Shown here: piece by piece, positions 36,641 through 45,282 of the stretch
How the letters are laid out: each line of letters starts with the position of its first letter
Numbering within the stretch: position 1 is the stretch's first letter
Origin: Vampirovibrio sp041737375
GTDB taxonomy: Bacteria > Cyanobacteriota > Vampirovibrionia > Vampirovibrionales > Vampirovibrionaceae
Direction: 5' to 3'
Length of the DNA: 64,000 nucleotides
Assembly (NCBI RefSeq): GCF_041737375.1
Contig: NZ_JBGSRV010000010.1
Span: forward strand, 186,001 to 250,000
Notes under the pieces: generated by a model
Database searches by the model: none
The model's input: the letters and a program-made list of their open reading frames with translations, nothing else
Told to the model about the DNA's origin: nothing
Program-made: the position numbers and the translations under genes

Positions 36641-38074
36641 TTACTCAGGGGCTCTTCGTCCAGAAAACCAGTTTGAAACACGCTGAGAAATACTTTCAGG
36701 TTGAGCCGCCCCCGTGGCGTTATGGCGCGTTAAGGAAGATTCTGATAAATCAGAGCGGGCGCTACCGAAAGAAGACCCGGACAAATCAGAACGAGCGCTA
36801 CCGAAAGAAGACCCGGACAAATCAGAACGGGCGCTACCGAAAGAGGAAGCCTCATCGCCAAAAGAAACAATCGAAGTACCACTGGATGCGTCCTTAAAAG
36901 TGCTGCCAGAACGAATGGACTGAGCATCCATTGCTGGAGGCTCCATAGGGATCCCCCCGTTTTTCACCTGTTGGATCACGTTTTGACGATAATGAATTTT
37001 AGTAGCCGTTTGCTCTTTAAACGTATCCAGAAGCTGAACCCGTAAATTTTCTTTGCCCTGTATCATCTGATCCATGGCTTTTAGCTCAGCGTCACTGGCA
37101 TTTTTCAGTTTTTTAAAGCCACGTTGTAATTTAATGTCATTAATATCGGCCTGGAATTTTTTATCCAGTTCCAGGTAAGTTTTGCGAGTTTTGGCTTTGG
37201 GCCATTGCGCCTTTGCCTCCAGCAATTCCAGCTCTGCCTTGGCACCATTGCGGGCGTTCAGTTTCGCAATACCATCGGTACCACTTCGGCCATTGGTAGC
37301 GGGCAAGGGCTCATTGGCCTTCTTGTAAATATCCTGATATTTTGCTGCAAATATTTTGGTGTTCATATCCAAAGTGGGTAAATTTTCTACGTCGTTGCGG
37401 CCTTTCCAGGTTTGCGGGTTTAAAGGGTTAAAACCGGCTGATGTGACCGAGGAAAAACCGGACTGAAAGCGACTGAGCAATTTAGCGCTACCCAATTGCC
37501 AGATATTTTGAGACTGGACCCCATCGGCGGATACAAATTTATTGCCGCCCCATAAGGATTTCAAGCGCCCCGTTATGCCCAGCGACTGACCGGGCGCCCC
37601 ACTGCTCAGTGTAAATTCCTGACCGTTCAAGGTTACTTTTTTAGGCGTGAATTTTAAACCCAGTAAACTGGCCGCCGTGGCAAAAAAGCCTTCTCCCACC
37701 GCTTCAGTGTCGCCGTTCGCCGCCCCGTTCAACATTTGAAAACCACCAATGCCAGCCCCCAAAGCAGCCAGCGGAATCAGAGCAGCGCCACCCGTGGCCC
37801 AAACCAAAGCACCGGCGCCAACAGTGGTGGCTAACCCCTGCAGGGTGAATAAGCTTTTAACGGTATTAATGGCCCCATTGGCAATCCCTTGCAAAAATCC
37901 GGCTACGCCTTTTTTCTTAGGCGCCCCAGAGCTCAAAAACTGATCGGAGCCCACCCCACTGCCCGGTGGATAAATACCCGAAGGAAAAGGCTGGGAGCCA
38001 ACGCCAGGAGAACCACCAACGCCTCCATAGCCACCGTATCCACCAAAACCCCCGCCATACAAACCATAACCCAT
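36641..38074 (-). CDS. Hypothetical protein: Gly/Tyr-rich N-terminus, hydrophobic core, 12-residue repeats at the C-terminus
   Basis: 477 residues, unrecognised. The first 30 are GGY/GGF-rich (MGYGLYGGGFGGYGGYGGVG). A hydrophobic region follows (about 52-130), with helices such as GLATTVGAGALVWATGGAAL that could insert in a membrane. The middle (about 230-390) is helical and charged. The C-terminus carries three copies of SSFGSARSDLSG and a basic end. GGGAGG precedes the ATG at 38074. It is the last gene of a minus-strand group that includes two 13-codon ORFs and a 74-residue protein. There is no signal peptide, so surface export, if any, would need another route. Confidence 0.6.
   Translation of the reverse strand: MGYGLYGGGFGGYGGYGGVGGSPGVGSQPFPSGIYPPGSGVGSDQFLSSGAPKKKGVAGFLQGIANGAINTVKSLFTLQGLATTVGAGALVWATGGAALIPLAALGAGIGGFQMLNGAANGDTEAVGEGFFATAASLLGLKFTPKKVTLNGQEFTLSSGAPGQSLGITGRLKSLWGGNKFVSADGVQSQNIWQLGSAKLLSRFQSGFSSVTSAGFNPLNPQTWKGRNDVENLPTLDMNTKIFAAKYQDIYKKANEPLPATNGRSGTDGIAKLNARNGAKAELELLEAKAQWPKAKTRKTYLELDKKFQADINDIKLQRGFKKLKNASDAELKAMDQMIQGKENLRVQLLDTFKEQTATKIHYRQNVIQQVKNGGIPMEPPAMDAQSIRSGSTFKDASSGTSIVSFGDEASSFGSARSDLSGSSFGSARSDLSGSSFGSARSDLSESSLTRHNATGAAQPESISQRVSNWFSGRRAPE
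36733..36842 (-). repeat. 36-base tandem repeat, three copies
   Basis: Three 36-base units encode SSFGSARSDLSG-type dodecapeptides near the end of the Gly-rich protein. Two of the units differ at only one or two bases; the outer one is more diverged. Confidence 0.8.
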
Positions 38075-38210
38075 GCTGTATCCTCCCAATATGCTCAATG
38101 GCTTCCACACCCAGGCCATCAAAACCCCATGTAAATGTATAAAAACAAAAAGGCCACTTTTGTTGTTATCGGCTATTCAATTAATTCCGATCAAAAAACA
38201 AACGGTTCAC

Positions 38211-38245
38211 TTCAAAAAAATAACGCCGATCCAGATGGATCGGCG
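38211..38245 (-). terminator. Rho-independent terminator of the first 13-codon unit
   Basis: Stem CGCCGATCC / GGATCGGCG with a 4-base loop, followed on the minus strand by TTATTTTTTT. It separates the 13-codon ORF at 38293 from the Gly-rich gene. Confidence 0.85.
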
Positions 38246-38292
38246 CAAAAAATATTCATTACAATAGAATGAATTGGGTACAAGCATGGGGG

Positions 38293-38334
38293 TTAGAAGA
38301 GCCCGTCCGCCTGTTTCATTCCGTGATTCGTCAT
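38293..38334 (-). CDS. Putative 13-residue peptide, unit 1
   Basis: Minus-strand ATG preceded by AAAAGGGGAT at good spacing, followed by 13 codons (MTNHGMKQADGLF) and TAA. The stop lies inside the 18-base sequence TTCTAACCCCCATGCTTG, which recurs exactly in the unit at 38530. About 50 bases further is a strong terminator. ORFs this short are common by chance; the support is the paired layout. The transcript could instead be a regulatory RNA whose CCCCC tract pairs with GGGGG-type ribosome sites. Confidence 0.35.
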   Translation of the reverse strand: MTNHGMKQADGLF

Positions 38335-38449
38335 TTGGTTATCCCCTTTTTTCACACACCCTGTTTTCCCTGTACCTGCATAAACGCATGGTTTTTTAAT
38401 TCGGTGCTATTGTTTTAAACAATTGAAACAATTTGATTTTATCCAATTT

Positions 38450-38477
38450 AATAAAAACACCGGCCAAATGGCCGGTG
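38450..38477 (-). terminator. Rho-independent terminator of the second 13-codon unit
   Basis: Stem CACCGGCCA / TGGCCGGTG with a 2-base loop, followed on the minus strand by TTTTTATT. Confidence 0.85.
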
Positions 38478-38529
38478 ATTGAAAGAGGAATGTTTCAATG
38501 GAAATGGATTAAGGTATCAAGCATGGGGG

Positions 38530-38571
38530 TTAGAAAACCCGGCCCTGCTTGCGCTTGTATCGACTGTTCAT
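38530..38571 (-). CDS. Putative 13-residue peptide, unit 2
   Basis: Minus-strand ATG with GGGAGG six bases upstream, then 13 codons (MNSRYKRKQGRVF) and TAA in the same 18-base context as unit 1 (TTCTAACCCCCATGCTTG). The peptide is strongly basic, unlike unit 1. It starts 37 bases past the stop of the 74-residue gene, so they may share a transcript ending at the terminator near 38455. It may be a real peptide, a leader, or part of a small RNA. Confidence 0.35.
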   Translation of the reverse strand: MNSRYKRKQGRVF

Positions 38572-38608
38572 CGAGAACCTCCCGGTTATGATTGAATTAA
38601 ATTGAGTG

Positions 38609-38833
38609 TTAGAAAATACTGGTCAACTTATCCCAGGCACTTTTGAAAAAACCTTTTTCCTCAGCGGGCGGCTCTGGAGATGGCCGACCTGCACCACTGG
38701 AAGACTGCATCGCCTCCCGATGAATTTGACCTGCCTTATGAACCGTTTGATTAATTTGAGAGCCTTTTTGCTGATTCGGGTTGATTGGCCTTGGCGGAAA
38801 ATACCCGCCCGGCCCACTTGCCGCAGAAACCAT
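38609..38833 (-). CDS. Small hypothetical protein (74 aa)
   Basis: Unrecognised. The ATG at 38833 is preceded by AGGGGG; an earlier ATG eleven codons upstream lacks a clear site. The product is Gly/Pro-rich at the start (VSAASGPGGYFPPRPINPNQ), polar in the middle and ends in an amphipathic, aromatic helix (KGFFKSAWDKLTSIF) that could bind a membrane. It lies just upstream of the 13-codon units and the Gly-rich gene, with which it shares a GGY-type beginning. Confidence 0.5.
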   Translation of the reverse strand: MVSAASGPGGYFPPRPINPNQQKGSQINQTVHKAGQIHREAMQSSSGAGRPSPEPPAEEKGFFKSAWDKLTSIF

Positions 38834-38949
38834 ATATCCCCCTATATCCATCACCCAACCGCTCATTCAATTGGTTAAAAAGAGCGGCGTCCCATAAGTT
38901 CCCTGTAATCGCATAAAAACAAATTGGGCTGCTTTTGTGCCTGCTGAAA

Positions 38950-40098
38950 TTAAATGCCGGTTAAAAAATCTGCCAAAATGGCGTTGCTCACTGGAATGGC
39001 GGACTCTTTCAAAATGAGCCAGCCCTCTTGCAATTCCAGATACTGCCCTTGGTATTTTTTTAAAACATCGGCATATTTTTCTTTAAAATCAATCTCAAAT
39101 TCTTGCTCCAAAGTGTGGAGATGAATGCCTGAGGATTTTCTCAGCCCAAAAATAATGGCGTTTTCCAGCTTTTCGCTGGGTGGGCAGGCCTGGCTTTCTC
39201 CGGCCAACGGGTTTGCCAAATACTGCGTTAAATCCCGCACGTTTTCGTAGCGTAAATTTTGCCAGTAGCCATGCGCCGCTACGCCTAACGCCAAATAATC
39301 GCCATTGTTCCAGTAATTTAAATTATGACGAGACTGGCACCCCGGCTTGGCCAAATTGCTGAATTCATAACGCTGAAACCCGGCTTCCCTCAAAGACTCC
39401 AGCCCTTCAAAGTACATGGCCACCACCGCGTCTTCTTCCGGCAACTGGTACTGGGCTTTGGCCGCTCGCAAGGTGGTCAGTTTTTCCAGCGGGGTATTTT
39501 CCTCCACCTTCAACCCGTACATGGACACATGCTGTACATCCAGCAAGGCTGCTTTTTGCAAGGTTTCCCGCCAGGATTGGGGCGTTTGAGAGGGAATCCC
39601 ATACATTAAATCCAGCGAAATATTGTGCCATCCGGCTTGTTTTAAAGAGACCAGAAAGGCCACAGCCTCTTCTGCGGTGTGTAAGCGGCTCAACTTTTTG
39701 AGTTCCACGTTGTTTAAACTTTGCACCCCCACACTCACCCGGTTAAAACCCACCGCCAAGTAAGCGGCAGGACTATCCGCCATTTCAGAATAATGAGCGC
39801 CGGGGTTGGCCTCCAAAGTAATTTCCGCATCGGGGGCAAAAGGCAAATAGCGGTTCAACTGCTGAAAAATTCGCTGATAGGCCTGCGAAGAAAGTAAGGA
39901 AGGTGTCCCACCCCCCACATACAAGGTTTGAATGCCTTGCGGGAAGGAGGACAGATCGATATCCGCGAAACGCAGCTCAATTTCCCGGCAAAGCGCCTCA
40001 ACGTAGGCCTCTTTTCCGCCATACTTTTCAAGCACCACGTAAAAATCACAGTAAACACAGCGAGATACGCAAAAGGGAACATGCAGGTAAATAAACAT
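38950..40098 (-). CDS. hemW: Radical SAM protein, HemW-like
   Basis: 382 residues. The radical SAM cluster motif CxxxCxxC is at cysteines 10, 14 and 17 (FCVSRCVYCDF), followed by YVGGGTPSLL and NPGAHYSEM, and by GVQSLNN and the GIPSQTPQSW region typical of HemW/HemN. HemW is a heme chaperone; true coproporphyrinogen dehydrogenase HemN has a longer N-terminus and an extra cysteine, which are absent here. The C-terminal domain is present. No other heme genes are adjacent. Confidence 0.88.
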   Translation of the reverse strand: MFIYLHVPFCVSRCVYCDFYVVLEKYGGKEAYVEALCREIELRFADIDLSSFPQGIQTLYVGGGTPSLLSSQAYQRIFQQLNRYLPFAPDAEITLEANPGAHYSEMADSPAAYLAVGFNRVSVGVQSLNNVELKKLSRLHTAEEAVAFLVSLKQAGWHNISLDLMYGIPSQTPQSWRETLQKAALLDVQHVSMYGLKVEENTPLEKLTTLRAAKAQYQLPEEDAVVAMYFEGLESLREAGFQRYEFSNLAKPGCQSRHNLNYWNNGDYLALGVAAHGYWQNLRYENVRDLTQYLANPLAGESQACPPSEKLENAIIFGLRKSSGIHLHTLEQEFEIDFKEKYADVLKKYQGQYLELQEGWLILKESAIPVSNAILADFLTGI

Positions 40099-40167
40099 AG
40101 CCCCCCTATTCTATCAGAGGCCATTCAATGGCAGGACTTACGAAGCCTTTGGCTTTGAGCTAAGATA

Positions 40168-40677
40168 GTGAACATTAGCAACGCATTCGCCAACACGGTA
40201 ACCACTGCCATGATCAACTTGCAAGCGCTTAAACAGTTCAAAGAAACGCATTACACCCGACATCTGGTTTTCAAATCCAGCAATGTGGAAATACTGGTGG
40301 TTTGTTGGCGACCGGGGCAAGGCAGCCCCATTCATGGGCATGGCCCCTCGGATGGGCTGATGCTCATTTTAGAAGGGGAAATTGTGAACACCAGCTACTG
40401 TGCCGATGGCAAGAAAATTACCACCGTGTGGCGGGCTGGGGATGTGGGCCATACCCCGGTGGGGGATCGCCATGAAGTGAAAAATACATCGGATCAGGAT
40501 GTGGTCAGTTTGCATATCTACGCGCCGCCTTTAAACCGGGAACTGCAAGGGGCTGATATGGGCTACCACAACAATATTATCCCCAAAGAAGTAGCGCTGC
40601 CCGACAGTGTGATTCGTTATTTTCTGGGAACAGCCTGCGAAAAGGTACCGCTGGGAATGATCGATCCCGGCCTGTAA
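40168..40677 (+). CDS. Cysteine dioxygenase-type cupin
   Basis: Converts cysteine to cysteine sulfinate with O2 and ferrous iron (or acts on a related thiol). The cupin motif WRPGQGSPIHGHGPSDG gives H56 and H58, and H102 (VGDRHEV) would be the third iron ligand, as in type I cysteine dioxygenase. Length 169 fits bacterial forms. The GTG at 40168 lacks a strong ribosome site; the ATG at 40210 is an alternative. A cysteine desulfurase-family gene begins 22 bases downstream, pointing to a cysteine-handling operon. Confidence 0.8.
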   Translation: MNISNAFANTVTTAMINLQALKQFKETHYTRHLVFKSSNVEILVVCWRPGQGSPIHGHGPSDGLMLILEGEIVNTSYCADGKKITTVWRAGDVGHTPVGDRHEVKNTSDQDVVSLHIYAPPLNRELQGADMGYHNNIIPKEVALPDSVIRYFLGTACEKVPLGMIDPGL

Positions 40678-40699
40678 GGTTCAAGCAAAGGATTTCAGC

Positions 40700-41866
40700 A
40701 TGCATTATCTGGACAACGCCGCAACCTCCTGGCCCAAGCCCGAGACCGTGTATCAAACCATGGATCAGTCCTTCCGTAGCCTGTTCAGCCCCAAGCGGGG
40801 AACGGCCAAGGCCTCCAGAATGGGCGCCAGTCAACTTCAACAAGCCCGCCAAACCCTATCAGAACTTTTCAACATTCCCGCCCCAGAGCGCATTAGCTTT
40901 ACCAGCGGCGCCACGCATGCCCTGAACGTGGCCATTCAGTCTTACCCCTGGCAAGCCGGTGACGGGGTCATCATCAGCGCCGTAGAGCATCACGCCCTTT
41001 CTCGCCCGGTGCGGAAAGTGGCTCGTGAAAAAGGGGTTCAGTTTTTTATTGTCCCCTATACCGACGCCGTTCCCTTTGATTTAGAGGTTTATGAAACCTT
41101 ACTGAAAACGCATCCCCAAATTAAGCTGGTGGCCACCACCCATGCCAGTAACGTGATTGGCTCCATCCTGCCTGTGGCCGAAATCGGAAAGCTGGCCCAT
41201 CAATACGGCAAACTGTATCTGGTGGATGCCGCTCAATCAGCCGGGGTGTTACCAGTGGATGTGCAAGCCCAATGCATTGATATGCTGGCCCTGCCCGGCC
41301 ATAAATCTTTATACGGTCCTCCGGGTATTGGGGCGTTGTATATTTCGGAACGCGTCCAGCTCAACACCTTTATGGAAGGGGGCACCGGCAACGATTCCGG
41401 CAAGCATGAAATGCCTTCGCATCCCCCCGATGGCATTGAGGTGGGTACCATTGCCCTGCCCCAAATTCTGGCCTTGGCAGCGGGTGCGCGCTGGGTGCAT
41501 GAAACCGGGTTGCGTCAAATTCATAGCCACGAAACCGCACTGCTGGATTCCCTGTTAGCGGGCTTGGGGCAAATCCCTGAAATTACGGTGTATGGCCATA
41601 CGGATACCGCCCATAAAACCCCGGTGGTTTCTTTCAACCTGTTAGGGCAAGATCCCAAAGTGGTGGGCGAAAAGTTATTTGAAACCTATGGCATTGCCTT
41701 GCGAGCCGGGTTTCACTGCGCTCCCATGGCTCATGAAGCCATTGGTAGCATTCATAGGGGCGGTACGGTAAGAGCCAGCATTGGTTACTACACCCAGCCC
41801 GAAGACGTGGACGCCCTGCTAAGCGCCTTGAAAAAAATACTCACCGAATCGTTGAGTCCTATCTAA
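40700..41866 (+). CDS. Class V aminotransferase, cysteine desulfurase family
   Basis: 388-residue PLP enzyme. The start (YLDNAATSWPKPETVYQTMD) is that of the TIGR01977/YcbU-like cysteine desulfurase subgroup. PLP lysine K202 lies in LPGHKSLYGPPGIG, the catalytic cysteine C340 in RAGFHCAPMAHEAIG, and the SAVEHHA histidine is present. Probably removes sulfur from cysteine or a related substrate. It directly follows the cysteine dioxygenase gene (22 bases), with AAAGGA before the ATG. Confidence 0.85.
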   Translation: MHYLDNAATSWPKPETVYQTMDQSFRSLFSPKRGTAKASRMGASQLQQARQTLSELFNIPAPERISFTSGATHALNVAIQSYPWQAGDGVIISAVEHHALSRPVRKVAREKGVQFFIVPYTDAVPFDLEVYETLLKTHPQIKLVATTHASNVIGSILPVAEIGKLAHQYGKLYLVDAAQSAGVLPVDVQAQCIDMLALPGHKSLYGPPGIGALYISERVQLNTFMEGGTGNDSGKHEMPSHPPDGIEVGTIALPQILALAAGARWVHETGLRQIHSHETALLDSLLAGLGQIPEITVYGHTDTAHKTPVVSFNLLGQDPKVVGEKLFETYGIALRAGFHCAPMAHEAIGSIHRGGTVRASIGYYTQPEDVDALLSALKKILTESLSPI

Positions 41867-41909
41867 AAGAACATCCACGATGGCTTTCAACTGGGCTTTA
41901 ATACACTGG

Positions 41910-42425
41910 CTAGCGATTTCGCAATCCGGCCAGAATGTCAGCGTCCCGTTTCCGAATGTGGCTTCGGTACGTCCGGGCTTCGATGGAAATAATCACTTTC
42001 AGCAGCAAAGATTCTATCAAGCCCCAAAACCCGATCGCCATTAATAAACGCCAGTCCAGAACACCCGGAAAAATGGTGGGATAAGGTGCTTCCAACATCT
42101 GCTGACCCAAGGCTGTAGCCGCCAAACTGGGAATAGAAAACACGAAGACCACCAAGCCTTCAAAAAACGCCGCCGCCTGAGTGATGGGAAACCAGGCACT
42201 CATCCCGGCAGGGAAATAGGGGGTGAGCCAATTCAGCACCCACTGAACTGGAAAAACAAAAAACGCCACGCTGGCATCCAAAAAAGGCTGAATAAAAGAA
42301 ATCAGCTGAAAAAGAGAGCGGGTATCGGCATTTCCCGGTGCAAAAATACGCAGGATAAAGGCAAATAGCAGCAAAAAAGCAATCACAGAAGCAGCCGTGC
42401 GAATCAGGGTTCTTAAAACAGGCAT
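41910..42425 (-). CDS. Hypothetical membrane protein (171 aa)
   Basis: Four hydrophobic segments: about 10-29, 45-68, 84-106 and 124-148. A basic cytoplasmic tail follows (EARTYRSHIRKRDADILAGLRNR). The order faintly recalls YggT-like proteins, but the match is not clear enough to name. AGGA precedes the ATG. The gene is divergent from the small membrane protein at 42599 and convergent with the desulfurase gene. Confidence 0.55.
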   Translation of the reverse strand: MPVLRTLIRTAASVIAFLLLFAFILRIFAPGNADTRSLFQLISFIQPFLDASVAFFVFPVQWVLNWLTPYFPAGMSAWFPITQAAAFFEGLVVFVFSIPSLAATALGQQMLEAPYPTIFPGVLDWRLLMAIGFWGLIESLLLKVIISIEARTYRSHIRKRDADILAGLRNR

Positions 42426-42598
42426 ATGGGGGTCCTAACCGTTTGGGTATTTGAAATTTGGTGTTTGAAAAATACAGGGTATTGGTATTGATACCCTATC
42501 TTAAGCTCAAAACCCTGAAACCGAAACCCCATCAATTTCCAGCAGCCTACAAAAGCGTTCATCACATACAGTTTCAGCGCATAGAGGATATTCTGGTT

Positions 42599-42871
42599 AT
42601 GGAAGCGGCAATATCGTTGGGCGTGTGGACCTCCATCGTGGTCAGCAGCATGCTTTTGGTTCCCATCATTCTGGAATTTTGCAAACGCAATTTACCCATT
42701 TGCTTCGGCCTGTTTACCACCTTGTTAACCATTTACTGCCTTGCGCCTTATTCGGCAGGGGCCAGAGAAGTGTGGACGCCCATTAGTAAAATTCCGACCG
42801 GCTTGGTGCAAACCATTCAGGAATGGATCACGCTGGCCCCGGCAGCACCTGCCAACCCACAGGCCCAATAA
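42599..42871 (+). CDS. Small membrane protein (90 aa)
   Basis: The ATG at 42599 has GAGGAT upstream; the frame is open for another 47 codons but that part lacks a ribosome site and looks unconstrained. Two helices are seen: about 5-23 (SLGVWTSIVVSSMLLVPIIL) and about 33-47 (CFGLFTTLLTIYCL). Followed by a terminator. Function unknown. Confidence 0.5.
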   Translation: MEAAISLGVWTSIVVSSMLLVPIILEFCKRNLPICFGLFTTLLTIYCLAPYSAGAREVWTPISKIPTGLVQTIQEWITLAPAAPANPQAQ

Positions 42872-42875
42872 ACCG

Positions 42876-42914
42876 AAAAAATGCCTGAGCATAGAATATA
42901 CTCAGGCATTTTTG
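42876..42914 (+). terminator. Rho-independent terminator
   Basis: Perfect stem AAAAATGCCTGAG / CTCAGGCATTTTT with an 11-base loop, just after the small membrane protein gene. Confidence 0.9.
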
Positions 42915-42978
42915 TATTGGATGGCAGTGACCTACCGGCAAAATTGAAATAGCCGCCGAAAGGAAACCTGGAAAAATC

Positions 42979-43230
42979 CTAGCCTTTCAGGGCGCGGGAT
43001 TTCTCAGCGTTCAAATCGGTGTATTTGGCTTGATCCGCAGGAACTTCAGCGTCCATGTAGATGGCGCTAACGGGGCAAACAGGTTGGCAAGCGCCGCACT
43101 CGATGCACTCATCCGGGTGGATGTACAGTTGATTTTCGCCATCGAAATCATAGATACAGTCTACGGGACAAACGCCCACGCAAGCTTTATCTTTAACATC
43201 AACGCAAGGTTCAGTAATAACAAAAGGCAT
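42979..43230 (-). CDS. fdxA: Ferredoxin, 7Fe (3Fe-4S/4Fe-4S) type
   Basis: 83-residue electron carrier. Cysteines C9, C17, C21 and C25 (EPC...KACVGVCPVDC) and the CIECGACQPVCP cluster give the pattern of seven-iron ferredoxins, which hold one 3Fe-4S and one 4Fe-4S cluster. The acidic IYDFDGENQLYIHPDEC linker is typical. GGAGG precedes the ATG. Partner enzymes are not adjacent. Confidence 0.92.
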   Translation of the reverse strand: MPFVITEPCVDVKDKACVGVCPVDCIYDFDGENQLYIHPDECIECGACQPVCPVSAIYMDAEVPADQAKYTDLNAEKSRALKG

Positions 43231-43438
43231 AGTAAACTACCTCCAATACATTTTGACTAGACAATTTCATGCTTGAAATGGTGAAAAGTTAAGATAAATA
43301 AACTCGTTCGAATATCAGTTGAACTCCATGCATTATAACCGCTTAACTCGGGATGTTTTTGATTTTTCTCAAAGAGCAGCACAACTGTTACGAATGCCGG
43401 GGCGCGAAAAATTCAATCTCCCGCGCCTGAAGGAGGGG

Positions 43439-44839
43439 TCAAACGCCAATGGCGCTCTTCTCTCCACGGGCTTCCGCCACCAGGTTTTCATACCCTTTAC
43501 GCCCCATTAAGGCGTAGGTGTACTTCTTGGCCAGCTCCACACCGGGCTGATCAAAGGGATCAATGCCCATCAGCGCGCCTGCGATGGCCGTCTGCACTTC
43601 CAGCAGATACAGAAGCTGGGCCACATGATAGGCGTCTACCTGAGGCAGGTGCAAGGTCATGTTGGGGCGCTGATTGGCGGTAATACTGGCCCGAGTGGAG
43701 TCAAACTCGGCTTGCATCAGCTGGCTCATGGGTTTGCCGTTCAAATAGTTCAAATCCTCAATATCGCTGAACTGGTTTGCGGGAATTTGAATATCCTGAG
43801 CCGGTTTGCCAACGGAAACAAAGGTAAACACCTTGTCAAAAGGGCCTTCGTTAAACAGCTGAACCTGAGAATGCTGATCGGTAACGCCCACCGCCCGCAC
43901 CGGAGTGGGGCCGACATGGACTGTGTTTCCCTGCAAATCAGTTTTCTTACCCAACGATTCAGCCCAAAGCTGCACATACCAATCAGAAACAGAAGCCAGA
44001 CGGAAGGAATAGGGCATGAATACAGAAATGCGCTTGTCCCGCTCATATAAAGAATACTGAATCAAGGCCCCTTGAGCGGCAGGGTTTTGCTGTAAATCAG
44101 GATTTTGAAGCACTTTATCCAAATCCCGAATCCCGTTTTGAATCTCAGCAAGCGACACGCCACACAGCACCGCTGGCAACAAGCCCACCGCGCAAAACAC
44201 GGAGAAGCGGCCACCCACGTCATCCGGCACTTCAAAAGTCTGGTACTGCTCTTTATCGGCCACGGGGCGAAGGACGCCCGTTTTGGCATCGGTAATGGCA
44301 ACAATGTGCTCCTTTACCTTTTCGGGGGGAAGCTTCCGCTCCAGCCAGTCCTTGGCGATCATAAATGCGCTCATGGTTTCCGCCGTGGTGCCGGATTTAG
44401 AAATCACCACAAACAGGGTGCGCTGCGGGTCCAGCATTTCCATTAACGGATTAATCTGGTCTCCATCCACGTTTTCCACAAAATAATAGCGAGGAAAACC
44501 TTGCCGTTGCGCATCGGACAACTGGTTCCAATAAGGGTGCAGCAAAGCCCGCAGCAGGGCATATCCACCCAAAGAAGAACCACCAATGCCCAGAATCACC
44601 ATATCGCTAAAACGCCCTTTGACGCTTTGAGCGTAAGCATTAAGCTCATCGGCCAGTGCCTGATCGTAACCCAGGTTCAGCCAGCGCTTCCAGCCCCCGG
44701 CCTGATCTTTTTCAGCGTACATCTGGCTCACAATATCCCGAATGCGGCCTTCGGAATCCTTAAAAACCTGCTCCAGATTCAGACCGTGCGTTGCGCCTAC
44801 TTTATTAACGGAAATATTGCCATAATCCAGTTTAATCAT
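43439..44839 (-). CDS. pgi: Glucose-6-phosphate isomerase
   Basis: Interconverts glucose 6-phosphate and fructose 6-phosphate. At 466 residues it belongs with the shorter bacterial enzymes rather than the 549-residue E. coli type. Seen: ILGIGGSSLGGYALLRAL, the phosphate-binding VISKSGTTAETM, VGGRFSVFCAVGLLPAVLCG and EGPFDKVFTFV. It stands alone; it would connect to the Entner-Doudoroff-type genes at 48-51 kb. The upstream ribosome site (AAGAAAG) is weak. Confidence 0.93.
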   Translation of the reverse strand: MIKLDYGNISVNKVGATHGLNLEQVFKDSEGRIRDIVSQMYAEKDQAGGWKRWLNLGYDQALADELNAYAQSVKGRFSDMVILGIGGSSLGGYALLRALLHPYWNQLSDAQRQGFPRYYFVENVDGDQINPLMEMLDPQRTLFVVISKSGTTAETMSAFMIAKDWLERKLPPEKVKEHIVAITDAKTGVLRPVADKEQYQTFEVPDDVGGRFSVFCAVGLLPAVLCGVSLAEIQNGIRDLDKVLQNPDLQQNPAAQGALIQYSLYERDKRISVFMPYSFRLASVSDWYVQLWAESLGKKTDLQGNTVHVGPTPVRAVGVTDQHSQVQLFNEGPFDKVFTFVSVGKPAQDIQIPANQFSDIEDLNYLNGKPMSQLMQAEFDSTRASITANQRPNMTLHLPQVDAYHVAQLLYLLEVQTAIAGALMGIDPFDQPGVELAKKYTYALMGRKGYENLVAEARGEKSAIGV

Positions 44840-45282
44840 GATTGCTTTCTTTCTTAAAAAACTTTAAAAACGCAGTCTGGCCAATCATGGCCAACGTTTT
44901 AATATGAGCCTTATCATAACCCAAACAAAATAGAAGAATCCGGGTTAACCACCTTGGTTCAGAATGCAACAGGACTTAGCGCAGAATGAAACAAGCAGAT
45001 CAATGAACCCCGCCGGGTGTGCGATATACATCAGCGATATCAGGCCCTATCGGTCTTTATTGCTGTTGCAAAATGCCTTGGGCTTGCATTACGATGCCTC
45101 CATTCCAATCAATCAAGTTTTTCTATGGTTTCTTCTCATTAATGAATAGTTTGAGGGCCTTTAACAATCAATGCCTATTCATTTTGAGAGGAATGACCCA
45201 TGACCGGGATCTTCCGCTGCAAAATAAATAGCGACCAAGATATTTTGTAATTTTCCAAGCCGGAACCAGAAAGGGGACGCCC
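44840..45282. other. 443-base intergenic region
   Basis: Between divergent pgi and an unknown gene. No supported protein of normal size. One 16-codon ORF (45200-45250, MTGIFRCKINSDQDIL) has GAGAGGA before its ATG, but nothing else supports it. No terminators or known RNA motifs were seen. Confidence 0.3.

Noticed and set aside
36733..36842. Possible CRISPR-like array
   Set aside because: The 36-base units have no spacers and encode in-frame peptide repeats.
45200..45250. 16-codon ORF with a ribosome site upstream of the 45283 gene
   Set aside because: Nothing besides the Shine-Dalgarno supports it; short ORFs of this kind are frequent by chance.
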